Of a DNA stretch of 64,000 bases, positions 27,746 through 38,717 are shown piece by piece (position 1 is the first letter of the stretch; the number at the start of each line of letters is the position of its first letter). The DNA comes from Psychromonas algicola (lineage in GTDB: Bacteria > Pseudomonadota > Gammaproteobacteria > Enterobacterales > Psychromonadaceae). Location: assembly GCF_004378355.1 (NCBI RefSeq), contig NZ_SNUB01000004.1:1-64000 (forward strand). Reading direction: 5' to 3'. The notes beneath the pieces were generated by a model. It saw nothing but the letters and a program-made list of their open reading frames with translations. It searched no databases and was not told the origin of the DNA. Position numbers and translations under genes: made by a program.

Positions 27746-28255
27746 ATGCAAGCGTTTACTGACTTTCTGAGCGATACATCAGCTATATTTTGGATCATTA
27801 TGATGCTATCCGTTGTGATGTGGTGGACGATCGCTCGTTGCTATTTACAGTGTTATTTTGAGTACCCTAAGCTTTTAGCGCATTACCGAAGATCTTGGGC
27901 AAAGTGGCAAGATCAACCTCACTTATTAGCGATAGCAATTCGCGATGGTTTTACAGCAGAGCTAAATAACTTACTCACTCGGAATCTAATCTTCATCAAA
28001 ACATTAACCGCTGTTTTGCCTTTATTAGGTTTACTCGGCACAGTGGATGGAATGATTGATAACTTTTCAGTGTTATCTAATAGCTTAGGCGTATCTGAAT
28101 TATTTAGTAGCGGTATTGCTCAAGCATTACTGACTACATTGGCAGGATTAGTCACAGGTTTATCAGGCTTATTTTTTTGCCATAGCTTAACTAAAAAAAC
28201 CAATTTACTCACGCTAGATCTTTCACAGCAACTAGTGATAGCAAAAGGAATATAA
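27746..28255 (+). CDS. exbB: ExbB proton-channel subunit (TonB2 system)
   Basis: 169-residue inner-membrane protein with three membrane segments. TM1 is ~10-28. The conserved channel block TAVLPLLGLLGTVDGMIDNF and the segment GIAQALLTTLAGLVTGLSG form TM2 and TM3. It forms the pentameric stator that with ExbD uses the proton gradient to drive TonB. It starts two bases after the ttpC stop and is adjacent to exbD without a gap. It is shorter than E. coli ExbB (244), typical of ExbB2. Confidence 0.92.
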   Translation: MQAFTDFLSDTSAIFWIIMMLSVVMWWTIARCYLQCYFEYPKLLAHYRRSWAKWQDQPHLLAIAIRDGFTAELNNLLTRNLIFIKTLTAVLPLLGLLGTVDGMIDNFSVLSNSLGVSELFSSGIAQALLTTLAGLVTGLSGLFFCHSLTKKTNLLTLDLSQQLVIAKGI

Positions 28256-28654
28256 ATGAGAAGTCGATTCACACGTAATCAAGATGCAGTTAATGTCGAT
28301 TTGACTCCAATGATCGATATGGTTTTTATCTTATTGATTTTTTTCTTAGTCACCGCGTCATTTAACAAAATGAATGCCATTGATATCCAACGTCCAGATG
28401 GCAGCACAAATGATTCACAAGATGCCGTTGCACTCGTTATTTCAATTGATCCTCAAAATGGTGTCTGGCTCGAAGGAGAGCCAATTGATATTCGAAAATT
28501 ACGCAGCCGTGTTAAATCACTAAGCGGTGGAGAACACACCTCGGTCATGTTAAATGCAGATCGCTCAGTAAATACAGGACGATTAATCGAAGTATTAGAC
28601 CAAGTTAGATTAGCAGGAGTAAATAATGTTGCAGTTGCTACAGCCGGGCAGTAA
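28256..28654 (+). CDS. exbD: ExbD proton-channel subunit (TonB2 system)
   Basis: 132 residues, single N-terminal membrane helix carrying the essential Asp21 in DLTPMIDMVFILLIFFLV. The periplasmic domain (~45-132) ends RLAGVNNVAVAT, as in ExbD/TolR. Its 3' end overlaps the tonB start by 29 bp, so the two are translationally coupled. Confidence 0.94.
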   Translation: MRSRFTRNQDAVNVDLTPMIDMVFILLIFFLVTASFNKMNAIDIQRPDGSTNDSQDAVALVISIDPQNGVWLEGEPIDIRKLRSRVKSLSGGEHTSVMLNADRSVNTGRLIEVLDQVRLAGVNNVAVATAGQ

Positions 28655-29285
28655 ACACTTCTCATTTGCTGCATTCACACTCGCAATCGTAGTGAACGTT
28701 AGTTTAGCGGGGCTTATTTATGGATTAACCATTGGGAACAGTAAACAACCAATTAAAGATCCACTCACAATAAATTTCCGCCAATTTACTGACTCTACGG
28801 TAGAGGAGCAGAATAATGAACCTGAGTTAGAGCCGATCGAAGAGCCGCAACCAATAACAGCAGCATTACCTCCTGCAGTGCAAGCAACATTTGATGCTCC
28901 AGACATCAGCTTTAACAACAGTATTAGTTTACCGGCGGTTTCTGTACCTACTTTTAATGTTTCTCCACAGCTTGTGGATGTAACCAGTGCAATTCAACCG
29001 GAAGCGGTATTAGCAGAGCCACAAATAGGATTAGCGAAAATACGTCATAAAAGTAACCCAGAATATCCCTATAAGGCACGACGTTTGAAAATAGAAGGCT
29101 ATGTATTACTACACGTATTGATTGACGATGCAGGACGCCCAAAAGAAATTAAAGTCATTGAAGAGCAACCTCGTGGTTATTTTGCTAAAGCATCTCGTAA
29201 AGCAGTTGGCCGCTGGGAGTTTGAAAAAACACCAGCAGGTACAACAGAATGGAAAAAAGTAAAACTAGGCTTTGAACTCAACTAA
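28626..29285 (+). CDS. tonB: TonB energy-transducing protein (TonB2 type)
   Basis: 219 residues: an N-terminal anchor helix (~15-38), a Pro/Glu-rich linker (EPELEPIEEPQP, ~60-80) and a C-terminal TonB fold (~130-219) with the NPEYPYKARRLKIEGYV signature. It transmits force from ExbBD to TonB-dependent outer-membrane receptors. The short linker is typical of TonB2 proteins, compared with 239 residues in E. coli TonB. No receptor gene is in the window, so it must serve receptors encoded elsewhere. Confidence 0.93.
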   Translation: MLQLLQPGSKHFSFAAFTLAIVVNVSLAGLIYGLTIGNSKQPIKDPLTINFRQFTDSTVEEQNNEPELEPIEEPQPITAALPPAVQATFDAPDISFNNSISLPAVSVPTFNVSPQLVDVTSAIQPEAVLAEPQIGLAKIRHKSNPEYPYKARRLKIEGYVLLHVLIDDAGRPKEIKVIEEQPRGYFAKASRKAVGRWEFEKTPAGTTEWKKVKLGFELN

Positions 29286-29286
29286 C

Positions 29287-30627
29287 ATGAAATCACATTA
29301 CTCATCATTTTTTACCTCAGTGTTGTCATTATTGTGCATCAGCTTATTGTTTATTCCTCAAGTAAGCGAAGCTCAAGTGCCCCCTTCTATTTATAATCGT
29401 TATCAAACATTGGCAACCTCGTTTACTCAAATAATCGAAGAAAAAGAAAAACAACCAACCGAGGAGTCGAAGCAAAAGTTAATCGAAAATATTAAGCTTT
29501 TTTATCAACAGCAAAGCACCCATTCATTAGAGCGTCAGCTACTTGCAAGTAACTTATATTTACAAGTTTTGCTAATGCAACAAAATTACTCACAAAGCTA
29601 TCAAGTGGTTGAATCATTATTAAGCCAATCTCTAAGCCAACAGCAACAACTCACTTTTCACCAGTTGGCTGGCCAGTTAGCAGCACAATTTAAAGATGCG
29701 AGCGACGCAAGCTCAATGCAATGGTCATTGGTTGAAAAACATTTTACGGCTTGGTTTTCTATTCTTAAAAAATTAGATAAAAAACAACGAAGTAACTATA
29801 AAATAAGCGAGAAACAAGAAGCAAGTAATGCGGCTTTATTAGCTCAAGCTTTTTATCTTCAACATAAATTAAACGAAGCACTTTTTCCTGCTAAACAAGC
29901 TTACAATTTATTTCCTAAAGAAGAGCCTTATTTAAAGTTATTACTTGCGCTTTTACAAGGGTTAGAAAAATACAAAGAGCTTAACCAATATTTACAAATA
30001 GCTGTGATCGATTTTCCTCAATCGGAGGATTATTGGCACCGTCTTGCTTATAGTTATTTAAGCCTAGATAACAATGAGTTGGCATTATCTACACTTGCCA
30101 TCACACGAAACCAAGGTTTGTTGAATACACAAGGCTATAAAATATTAGCTTCACTGTATTTGCAATTACAACAACCCAGACTGGCTGCTGATGTTTATCT
30201 TGAAGGAGCAAAGAACAAGCGACTTGAAAAAGATGAAAGCTATTATGAAATATTAACTAATGCTTGGTTAATGGCCAGAGATAGAAAACAGGCATTAAAT
30301 CTACTTGCATCAGCAAAGAAAGCAGGATTTCAATCTAACAAACAGGAACAACAGCAAGCACAATTGCTTTATTTAGAAGGACGCTGGGAAGAAGCTGAAG
30401 TTGCTTATAAGTCATTATTAAGAAACCACATAGAAGATAAAACTCAATCAACGACGAAACAACAAGATAAAAACAAACTCACCATAGACAAATGGCACTT
30501 TTTACTGGCAATGAGCCAAATTGAACAAAATAAAAAAACACAAGCCAAAGCAAGCTTATTAAGCCTACAAACTAAGCAATATCAAGGTTATGCAAAAGAA
30601 TGGATAGCACAATTAGAAGAAAAATAA
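29287..30627 (+). CDS. TPR-repeat secreted/periplasmic protein of the TonB2 system
   Basis: 446 residues from the ATG at 29287; a TTG start 15 nt earlier (inside tonB) is possible, and neither has a strong ribosome site. Residues ~1-30 form a signal peptide (ending SEAQ). The rest is helical with tetratricopeptide-like repeats (for example ALFPAKQAYNLFPKEEPYLK, DYWHRLAYSYLSLDNNELAL, PRLAADVYLEGAK) and many Gln and Lys residues. A TPR gene ends the TonB2 cluster in Vibrio, where I recall it being tied to siderophore transport. The exact function is not deducible. Confidence 0.82.
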   Translation: MKSHYSSFFTSVLSLLCISLLFIPQVSEAQVPPSIYNRYQTLATSFTQIIEEKEKQPTEESKQKLIENIKLFYQQQSTHSLERQLLASNLYLQVLLMQQNYSQSYQVVESLLSQSLSQQQQLTFHQLAGQLAAQFKDASDASSMQWSLVEKHFTAWFSILKKLDKKQRSNYKISEKQEASNAALLAQAFYLQHKLNEALFPAKQAYNLFPKEEPYLKLLLALLQGLEKYKELNQYLQIAVIDFPQSEDYWHRLAYSYLSLDNNELALSTLAITRNQGLLNTQGYKILASLYLQLQQPRLAADVYLEGAKNKRLEKDESYYEILTNAWLMARDRKQALNLLASAKKAGFQSNKQEQQQAQLLYLEGRWEEAEVAYKSLLRNHIEDKTQSTTKQQDKNKLTIDKWHFLLAMSQIEQNKKTQAKASLLSLQTKQYQGYAKEWIAQLEEK

Positions 30628-31013
30628 CGAAGTAATGAGAGTGCATTTTGAAAAACAAAAAAGACTAAAGTTCAATCGCTTATGCTTGTTATTTAGGTAT
30701 TAATAGCGTGAATTAAGCAAAACATAAAAAGGTTAAATTAATGATAAATTATTTAAACAAAATGATTTAACAGAAGAATAAGTTACCAAATAGATAAAAG
30801 CCACACATTAAACGAATAAAGACAATAAATATCAACAAGTTAACTTACAGAAAGAGTAAACAATTAATCAACAACAATAGTGAAGCCTTAAGTACTACAC
30901 TTATTCCTCAATTAATAAACCTTATTAACCAACTATCCCCTGTTGAGATATTACTCATAAACGGCAATAATAGTGCTCTCGCTTTATATTGCGTCCAATG
31001 GAAATTTTTACCT
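30628..31013. other. Intergenic region upstream of ispB with a promoter candidate
   Basis: 386 bp of AT-rich DNA with no ORF. TTGAGA (30943-30948) and AATAAT (30966-30971), spaced by 17 nt and about 45 nt before the ispB start, form a plausible sigma-70 promoter. No terminator is visible after the TPR gene. Confidence 0.45.
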
Positions 31014-31985
31014 ATGAATATTAAACAAATTCAGCAGCTTTCTTCTGTAGATATGACTCAAGTAAATCAATTGATTACTGAGCAATTAAGCTCCGATGTT
31101 GCGTTAATAAATCAGCTTGGTTTTTATATCATTAATAGTGGAGGCAAACGTATACGTCCTCTTATTACCGTGCTGGCGGCACAGGCAATTAATGTTTATA
31201 ACCCACAAATGACCAAGCTTGCTGCGATTATAGAATTCATTCATACGGCAACGTTATTACATGATGACGTGGTCGATGAATCTGATTTACGTCGAGGTGA
31301 AAAAACAGCAAATGCATTATTTGGTAATGCAGCTAGTGTGTTAGTGGGCGACTTCCTATATAGCCGTTCATTTGAAATGATGACAGAGCTTGAAAACTTG
31401 AAAGTCATGAAAGTATTAGCTAGCGCAACTAATGTGATTGCTGAAGGTGAAGTATTACAATTAATGAATTGTAATAACCCCGATACAACAGAACAGACCT
31501 ATATGGATGTTATCTACTTTAAAACAGCTAAATTGTTTGAAGCAGCGACACAATTAGTGGCGGTTTTAGGTGAGCAACCTAAGGCAATAGAAGACGCACT
31601 ACTCGACTACGGTAAATATCTAGGCACAGCCTTCCAATTAACCGATGACGTTATGGACTACGCTTCAGATGCTGATGAAATGGGTAAAAACACGGGCGAT
31701 GATCTAGCCGAAGGAAAACCAACTCTTCCGTTACTCTATGCAATGCAACAAGGCACCCCAAAGCAAGTAGCCTTAATTAGAGAAGCCATTGAAAAAGCCA
31801 ATGGGATGGATTATTTTGACGAGATAATGCAAGCGTTAAAAGAAACCAATGCATTAGAATATACCAAACAACGAGCAATTGAAGAGTCAGAGAAAGCCAT
31901 TTCAGCAATCAGCATACTACCAGAGAGCGAATACAAGCAGGCATTAATAAGTTTAGCGAATATTGCAGCAAATAGAATAAGTTAG
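31014..31985 (+). CDS. ispB: Octaprenyl diphosphate synthase
   Basis: Trans-prenyltransferase that extends farnesyl diphosphate with IPP to the ubiquinone/menaquinone side chain. Both Asp-rich motifs are present: DDVVD (84-88) and DDVMD (211-215), plus GGKRIRP. The 323-residue length equals that of E. coli IspB. Chain length (C40) is inferred from orthology and from its position near rplU-rpmA-obgE. Confidence 0.94.
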   Translation: MNIKQIQQLSSVDMTQVNQLITEQLSSDVALINQLGFYIINSGGKRIRPLITVLAAQAINVYNPQMTKLAAIIEFIHTATLLHDDVVDESDLRRGEKTANALFGNAASVLVGDFLYSRSFEMMTELENLKVMKVLASATNVIAEGEVLQLMNCNNPDTTEQTYMDVIYFKTAKLFEAATQLVAVLGEQPKAIEDALLDYGKYLGTAFQLTDDVMDYASDADEMGKNTGDDLAEGKPTLPLLYAMQQGTPKQVALIREAIEKANGMDYFDEIMQALKETNALEYTKQRAIEESEKAISAISILPESEYKQALISLANIAANRIS

Positions 31986-32026
31986 CTAATGAGAAACTTT
32001 TCTTTTGTATAACAATTTATAAAAAC

Positions 32027-32057
32027 AAAAAAGCCGTAAATTAATTTACGGCTTTTT
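32027..32057. terminator. Bidirectional terminator between ispB and purA
   Basis: Stem AAAAGCCGTAAAT / ATTTACGGCTTTT with a two-base loop, flanked by A- and T-runs, between converging genes. Confidence 0.88.
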
Positions 32058-32083
32058 ACATTGTAGCGAATTAAACAATCAGA

Positions 32084-33412
<1,329 letters not shown>

Positions 33413-33505
33413 CTAGCGAATTAAGCGGGGATTTTAGCAAAAAGAGAACAGTTGAATCAATATCTTTGTGAGTTAATCCGAATATATATAATTGCAGATA
33501 CAAAA

Positions 33506-33525
33506 AAGGCCGATAAATCGGCCTT
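33506..33525 (-). terminator. hflKC terminator
   Basis: Hairpin AAGGCCGAT-AA-ATCGGCCTT with an A-run on its plus-strand left (U-run in minus RNA), just past the hflC stop. Confidence 0.85.
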
Positions 33526-33572
33526 ATTACAATGAGTTAGTACACTTTTATAAAAAGTGATTCAGCAAAAAT

Positions 33573-34439
33573 TTATTTTTGACTGCCCATATATTTAAAG
33601 AAATCAGAGTCAGGACTTAATACCATTACGTCTTGTTTGTCTGCAAAGCTTTTTTGGTAAGCTTGCATACTACGCATAAAGGCATAAAACTCAGGATCTT
33701 TAGAGAAAGCCGCAGAGTAAATCTTCGATGATGCAGCATCACCTCGACCACGAATTTCAGCTGACTCTTTATTTGCTTGCGCTAACATAATTGACACTTT
33801 ACGGTCGATATTCGCGCGGATCACTTCAGACTTCTCTTGACCCTGTGAACGATGCTCTTTTGCAACCGCTTGACGTTCAGCACGCATACGCTTGTAAATA
33901 CTATTGCTCACACCATCAGGTAAGTTAATGCGTTTGATGCGAACATCAATCACTCGAATGCCTAATTCAGAAGAACGCGCCATACGCTTTAACGCCGTTT
34001 CCATGACTTCTCCACGCTTACCAGAAACAATATCAGTAATAGTATGAGAGCCAATTTCATTACGTAAACCGTTATTAATTTTACGTTTTAATAACGCTTC
34101 AGCTTGCATTTTATTACCGCCAGTCGCTAAGTAATAAACGGCTAAATCTTCTATTTGCCATTTCACGTAAGAATCGATAATTAAATCTTTCTTTTCTGAA
34201 GTAACAAAACGATCAGGTTGATCATCTAACGTTTGTATACGTGTATCCATGGTACGAACAGAATCGATAAATGGCACTTTAAAATGTAAGCCAGGTGCAA
34301 AAACAACAGGCTGACCTTCACTATCACGCTTTACTTTACTGAATTGCATCACGATACCATGCTGCCCTTCAGACACAACAAACGCGCTGGTCATAAAGAC
34401 AAACAATAGAATGGCTGGCAGGATTAATAATTTCTTCAT
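33573..34439 (-). CDS. hflC: FtsH protease modulator HflC
   Basis: 288-residue SPFH/band-7 protein. An N-terminal membrane anchor (~3-20) precedes the SPFH domain (GLHFKVPFIDSVRTMDTR). A long coiled coil rich in charged residues follows (RAERQAVAKEHRSQGQEKSEVIRA is the usual motif region). It assembles with HflK into the periplasmic cage around FtsH and regulates membrane-protein and CII turnover. Its ATG overlaps the hflK stop. Confidence 0.96.
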   Translation of the reverse strand: MKKLLILPAILLFVFMTSAFVVSEGQHGIVMQFSKVKRDSEGQPVVFAPGLHFKVPFIDSVRTMDTRIQTLDDQPDRFVTSEKKDLIIDSYVKWQIEDLAVYYLATGGNKMQAEALLKRKINNGLRNEIGSHTITDIVSGKRGEVMETALKRMARSSELGIRVIDVRIKRINLPDGVSNSIYKRMRAERQAVAKEHRSQGQEKSEVIRANIDRKVSIMLAQANKESAEIRGRGDAASSKIYSAAFSKDPEFYAFMRSMQAYQKSFADKQDVMVLSPDSDFFKYMGSQK

Positions 34440-35620
34440 TAGTATGTTCTCCCAGTGCTACGAGTACTTGATGAAAGTCTATCGCTGCTTGTTGCACGTT
34501 CGTTTTGATCCGCTTCTTCATCGGTACGAGAACGCGTTTCAATTTCAGTTTCAACAGGTAAAAGCGAAGCAGAGTTGTTACTGTTACTCATTAATTTATC
34601 AAGTGGTAGGAAAGTTAAATTTCCACCCGATTTATTATCAATTAACACTTTTGAACTCTTACTTAACACTTGCTCCATTGATTCAATATATAAACGCTGA
34701 CGCGTCACTTCAGGGTTAGCCTGATATTCAGGTAACAACTGATTAAATTTAGCAACGGCACCTTGTGCTTGTAAAATAATACCTTCTTCATAAGAACGTG
34801 CTTGTTGTTCAATTCGTTTCACTTGACCACGAGCAATCGGTTCTTTCTCACGCTCATAAGCTTCAGCTTCACGTACAAAACGCTCTTCATCTTCTTGTGC
34901 TGCGATTGCATCATCAAAGGCATCTTTAACTTGTTCTGGTGGACGTGTTTCTTGTAAATTCACATCAACAATATCAATACCCAAATCATAAGGTGCAATG
35001 ATTTTATCTAACATTTCCCATGTTTCTTGACGAACTACTTCACGGCCAGTCGTTAGTGTATCGTCCATTGTTGAGTGACCAACAACAAAACGTAAAGAAC
35101 TATCTAATGCTTGCAATAAACTATTATCAGCATTGGTTACGCTGAATAGATATTTTTCAGGCGCAACGATACGGTATTGAACCTCCATCGCTACTCGAAC
35201 AATGTTTTCATCTTCAGTTAACATGAAGCCACTAGTAGGCATAGTACGGAAAGCTTCAACATTAATTGGAATGATTTGGTCAATAAACTTTGGATTCCAA
35301 TGTAAGCCAGGCTCTACTTGAGAGTGGTAAGCACCTAAGCGTAATACAACACCACGGTCAGATTCTTTTACTGTGTACCAGCCACTCGCAAACCAAACAA
35401 CGGCTAAAACAGCAACAACAGCAATTGCAACAAACTTGCCTCCGCCATTACCACTTGTCGGTCCTTTTGCTGGTTTTTTACCAAACAAACCACCTATAGT
35501 GTCAGAGATCTTTTGAAAGATAACATCAAGATCTGGTGGACCTTGTTCGTTCTTTTTGTCGTTTTTGTTCCACGGGTCCTGATCTTTTTTATCATCCTTT
35601 CCCGGTTCATTCCAAGCCAT
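34439..35620 (-). CDS. hflK: FtsH protease modulator HflK
   Basis: The start is placed at the ATG at 35620 (MAWNEPGKDDKKDQDPW), which has GGGAG upstream and matches the E. coli N-terminus, giving 393 residues; an upstream in-frame extension of seven codons is not favoured. A Gly/Pro/Asp-rich cytoplasmic tail leads to one membrane helix (~60-80; FVAIAVVAVLAVVWFASGW). The SPFH domain (GVVLRLGAYHSQVEPGLHW) and a coiled coil follow. The Ser/Arg/Thr-rich C-terminal tail is low complexity. It is the partner of HflC. Confidence 0.96.
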   Translation of the reverse strand: MAWNEPGKDDKKDQDPWNKNDKKNEQGPPDLDVIFQKISDTIGGLFGKKPAKGPTSGNGGGKFVAIAVVAVLAVVWFASGWYTVKESDRGVVLRLGAYHSQVEPGLHWNPKFIDQIIPINVEAFRTMPTSGFMLTEDENIVRVAMEVQYRIVAPEKYLFSVTNADNSLLQALDSSLRFVVGHSTMDDTLTTGREVVRQETWEMLDKIIAPYDLGIDIVDVNLQETRPPEQVKDAFDDAIAAQEDEERFVREAEAYEREKEPIARGQVKRIEQQARSYEEGIILQAQGAVAKFNQLLPEYQANPEVTRQRLYIESMEQVLSKSSKVLIDNKSGGNLTFLPLDKLMSNSNNSASLLPVETEIETRSRTDEEADQNERATSSDRLSSSTRSTGRTY

Positions 35621-35757
35621 GTTAGCTCCCGATTTACTCATAATTTGAATTAAGAAATTCTGTTTAATAATGAATCATTTAACAGAATTTACCCTACACT
35701 AAAATTCTTACTGCAATGTAACAATGTTCACTCTAATAATAAAGCCTTTATGACATA

Positions 35758-37089
35758 TTAGGTCCAATCTTCTTTTTCTAACTCTTCTACAGTTTGATAA
35801 TTAGGATCAACTATAAACTTCTCTATGTAGTCTCCTTCTTGTTTTATCAACCTTTGCCAATCAGTGTTATTTAAACGAATGTCGATAACACAATCACCAT
35901 TCTCTGCATATTGTTCATTCTCAATACACTCTAATTCATAAAATAATGCACGTAATTTACCTTCAGCAGGCGGAATAGATAACTGTAATGAACGTATTTG
36001 CCCAGATAACAAATGAGTTAACGCTTCAAACAGTAAATCAACACCTATATCTTTTTGAGCTGACAACCAAACTCTAACAGGCTTACCTAAGTCATCATAA
36101 TCAATACGTGGCTCAGGTGTTTCTAGCGCATCAATTTTATTCATAACCATAAGATGAGGCACTTCACCTGCATCAATTTCATCTAATACATGATTAACCG
36201 CATCAACGTTTGCAAGATAGTTTTCATCTGAACAATCAACAACATGCAATAGTAAAGTCGCTTCACGTGTTTCTTGTAAGGTTGCTTTAAAAGCAGCGAC
36301 TAAATCATGTGGTAAATGACGAATGAAACCTACTGTATCAGCCAAGATACAAGTCCCCACATCATCCACCGATATTTTACGTAACGTTGGGTCAAGCGTT
36401 GCAAACAATTGGTCTGCCGCATAAACTTTTGCTTCAGTAATCTGATTAAATAAAGTCGATTTACCCGCATTGGTATAACCAACCAAAGAAACCGTTGGGA
36501 CTTCATTACGTAGACGAGAGCGACGCCCTTGTTCACGTTGTTTAGATACTTTCTCTAATCGTGACTTAATTGTAGTAATACGCGCGCCGAGCAATCGACG
36601 ATCAGATTCAAGTTGTGTTTCACCTGGACCACGCATCCCAACCCCACCTTTTTGTTTATCAAGGTGAGACCAACCACGCACTAGGCGACTCGACATATAA
36701 TGTAATTGGGCTAATTCTACTTGTAACTTACCTTCGTAAGTACGTGCTCGTTGTGCAAAGATATCCAAGATGAGTGCGGTTCTGTCTAATACTAAGCACT
36801 CACAAAGTTCTTCCATATTACGCAGTTGCGCTGGTGTTAATGCATGATTAAATATAACAATATCAGCTTGCATGGTATGAACAGTATCAGCAATTTCTTG
36901 TGCTTTACCTGTTCCAACAAAAAATCGAGCATGAGGAGATTTTCTAGGACCAGTAACGGTTGCCACTGGATTAACCCCTGCTGAACTGACTAACAGCTTT
37001 AATTCATCGAGGTCTTCTTTATTATTTTCATCGGTAAAAGAGATGTGAACTAAAACAGCCTGTTCACCGGCTTCGTAACGATCAAACAA
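35758..37089 (-). CDS. hflX: Ribosome-associated GTPase HflX
   Basis: 443-residue GTPase that splits stalled or heat-damaged ribosomes. The N-terminal HflX domain includes GPRKSPHARFFVGTGKAQEI and MRGPGETQLESDRR. The G domain has G1 GYTNAGKST, G3 DTVGFIRHLPHDLV and G4 NKID. It lies downstream of hfq as in E. coli, but a MITE-like repeat is inserted in the hfq-hflX gap. Confidence 0.96.
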   Translation of the reverse strand: MFDRYEAGEQAVLVHISFTDENNKEDLDELKLLVSSAGVNPVATVTGPRKSPHARFFVGTGKAQEIADTVHTMQADIVIFNHALTPAQLRNMEELCECLVLDRTALILDIFAQRARTYEGKLQVELAQLHYMSSRLVRGWSHLDKQKGGVGMRGPGETQLESDRRLLGARITTIKSRLEKVSKQREQGRRSRLRNEVPTVSLVGYTNAGKSTLFNQITEAKVYAADQLFATLDPTLRKISVDDVGTCILADTVGFIRHLPHDLVAAFKATLQETREATLLLHVVDCSDENYLANVDAVNHVLDEIDAGEVPHLMVMNKIDALETPEPRIDYDDLGKPVRVWLSAQKDIGVDLLFEALTHLLSGQIRSLQLSIPPAEGKLRALFYELECIENEQYAENGDCVIDIRLNNTDWQRLIKQEGDYIEKFIVDPNYQTVEELEKEDWT

Positions 37090-37113
37090 TTAACTCTCCA
37101 ATATACTCAGTTT

Positions 37114-37277
37114 TATACCAATTACATTAAATAAGTGTTCTAAATTTTGCGTAGAAAAAATGGCTTAGTTCAAGGCGTAAGTTGAGATAAAGGGTTGTTT
37201 CCTTTATCTCAACTTATAACGAAGAAATAAGTTATTTTAACAAGTAAAATAGATCAGTTAATTAGTATAATTGGCAT
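37114..37277 (+). repeat. MITE-like intergenic repeat, copy C (short form)
   Basis: About 164 bp between hflX and hfq. The left end TATACCAATTACATTAA and right end TTAATTAGTATAATTGGCAT are inverted repeats. The left half (CTAAATTTTGCGTAGAAAAA, TTCAAGGCGTAA) matches copies A and B. The right half matches the obgE-proximal end of copy B. The centre differs: a 13-bp stem GTTGAGATAAAGG / CCTTTATCTCAAC (37181-37213). Confidence 0.85.
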
Positions 37278-37375
37278 TATTAACAAATGAGCCTTAATCG
37301 TACCACAGCTAAACAATCATTAGATAGAACACTAACTTGTATATTGGTAAGTTAATTCATAAAAACAGTAGAAAC

Positions 37376-37603
37376 TTATTCTTCGTGAGGAATACTTGGT
37401 ATATCACGAGTTGGCACAACGGTAGAAATCGCGTGCTTATAAACCATTTGGCTTACCGTATTTTTTAATAAGATAACAAATTGGTCAAAAGATTCAATTT
37501 GCCCTTGTAACTTAATGCCGTTTACCAAGTAAATTGCAACGGGAATGCGCTCCTTGCGTAGTGTATTCAAGAAAGGGTCTTGAAGTGATTGTCCTTTTGC
37601 CAT
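37376..37603 (-). CDS. hfq: RNA chaperone Hfq
   Basis: Hexameric Sm-like protein that pairs small RNAs with mRNAs. The Sm1 core and the Sm2 signature YKHAIS (Tyr55-Lys56-His57) are intact, and Gln8 of the proximal RNA site is present. At 75 residues it ends soon after the core ([12 protein letters not shown]), lacking the long flexible tail of the E. coli protein (102) but keeping an acidic tip. It lies between miaA and hflX, the classical order. Confidence 0.97.
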   Translation of the reverse strand: MAKGQSLQDPFLNTLRKERIPVAIYLVNGIKLQGQIESFDQFVILLKNTVSQMVYKHAISTVVPTRDIPSIPHEE

Positions 37604-37780
37604 GAGATATCCTTATTATTATTATGACTAACGAATATGAGTATAGAGAAAGGTTAGAAAAAAACTGACGAAAATTGTGAAACATTGATCAGTAACACTT
37701 TATAACGCCTGTATTTATAATAACCACGATTTATATCATGCTTTTTTATTGCTGTTTATTTTATTTTGTTTATTGATAGA

Positions 37781-38716
37781 TTAAAGTGTAGACCTAATTT
37801 TATCAAAATTATTTATATCAGCACTTTCTAACCAAGTAATTTCTTGTTTCCAACCGCGTAACCAAGTCATTTGCCTTTTAGCAAGTTGTCTTGTTGCAAC
37901 CACGCCTCTAAAGCGCATTTCTTCTCGGTCTAATTTACCTTCAATAAATTCCCACATTTGTCGATATCCTACGCAGCGCATAGAAGGTAAATCTAAATGT
38001 AAATCACCGCGATCATATAGACCCTGAACTTCTTGCTCAAATCCAGCAGCTAACATTAAATCAAAACGTTTTTCTATACGCTCATGTAATACAGATTTCT
38101 CTGCTGGAGCGATAGCAAACTGTTGAATATCAAAGGGAATTGGTTCACTTTTTACAGCAGTTAATTCAGTCATGCTTTTACCACTAATACGGTACACTTC
38201 AATTGCTCGTGCTAATCGTTGTGGATCATTCACATGAATACGCCGTGCTGAAACGGGGTCAATTTCTCTTAATTCATCGTGCAAAGCTTGCCAACTTGAT
38301 GCTTCGACTTGTTTTTCAATACTGGCTCTTATTGCAGGATCTGCACTTGGTAAAGGAGATAAGCCTTCAACTAATGCTTTGTAATAAAGCATGGTACCGC
38401 CCACTAATAATGGCGTATTTCCACGAGCCACAATATCATGCATCAATGCCAGGGCATCATCACGAAAATCCCCAGCGGAATAACTTTGTATAGGGTCAAT
38501 GATATCAACTAATAAATGTGGCGCAAGTGCTTGTTCTTCTGTACTTGGTTTTGCCGTACCAATATCCATGCCTTTATAGATTAAAGCCGAATCAACACTA
38601 ATAATTTCGCAGCGACATTCTTGCGCGAGTTTGATCGCTAAATCAGTTTTTCCAGAGGCCGTCGGCCCCATTAAAAAAATAGCTTTAGGAAGTGAACTTG
38701 TTTTAACGTCACTCAT
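37781..38716 (-). CDS. miaA: tRNA dimethylallyltransferase MiaA
   Basis: It adds the isopentenyl group to A37 of tRNAs reading UNN codons. The start is placed at the ATG at 38716, one base past the mutL stop and nine bases after AAGG, giving 311 residues; a GTG 12 nt earlier overlaps that ribosome site. P-loop GPTASGKT (17-24), [16 protein letters not shown] and the [11 protein letters not shown]-terminal motif are present. It is coupled to mutL upstream. Confidence 0.96.
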   Translation of the reverse strand: MSDVKTSSLPKAIFLMGPTASGKTDLAIKLAQECRCEIISVDSALIYKGMDIGTAKPSTEEQALAPHLLVDIIDPIQSYSAGDFRDDALALMHDIVARGNTPLLVGGTMLYYKALVEGLSPLPSADPAIRASIEKQVEASSWQALHDELREIDPVSARRIHVNDPQRLARAIEVYRISGKSMTELTAVKSEPIPFDIQQFAIAPAEKSVLHERIEKRFDLMLAAGFEQEVQGLYDRGDLHLDLPSMRCVGYRQMWEFIEGKLDREEMRFRGVVATRQLAKRQMTWLRGWKQEITWLESADINNFDKIRSTL

Positions 38717-38717
38717 A

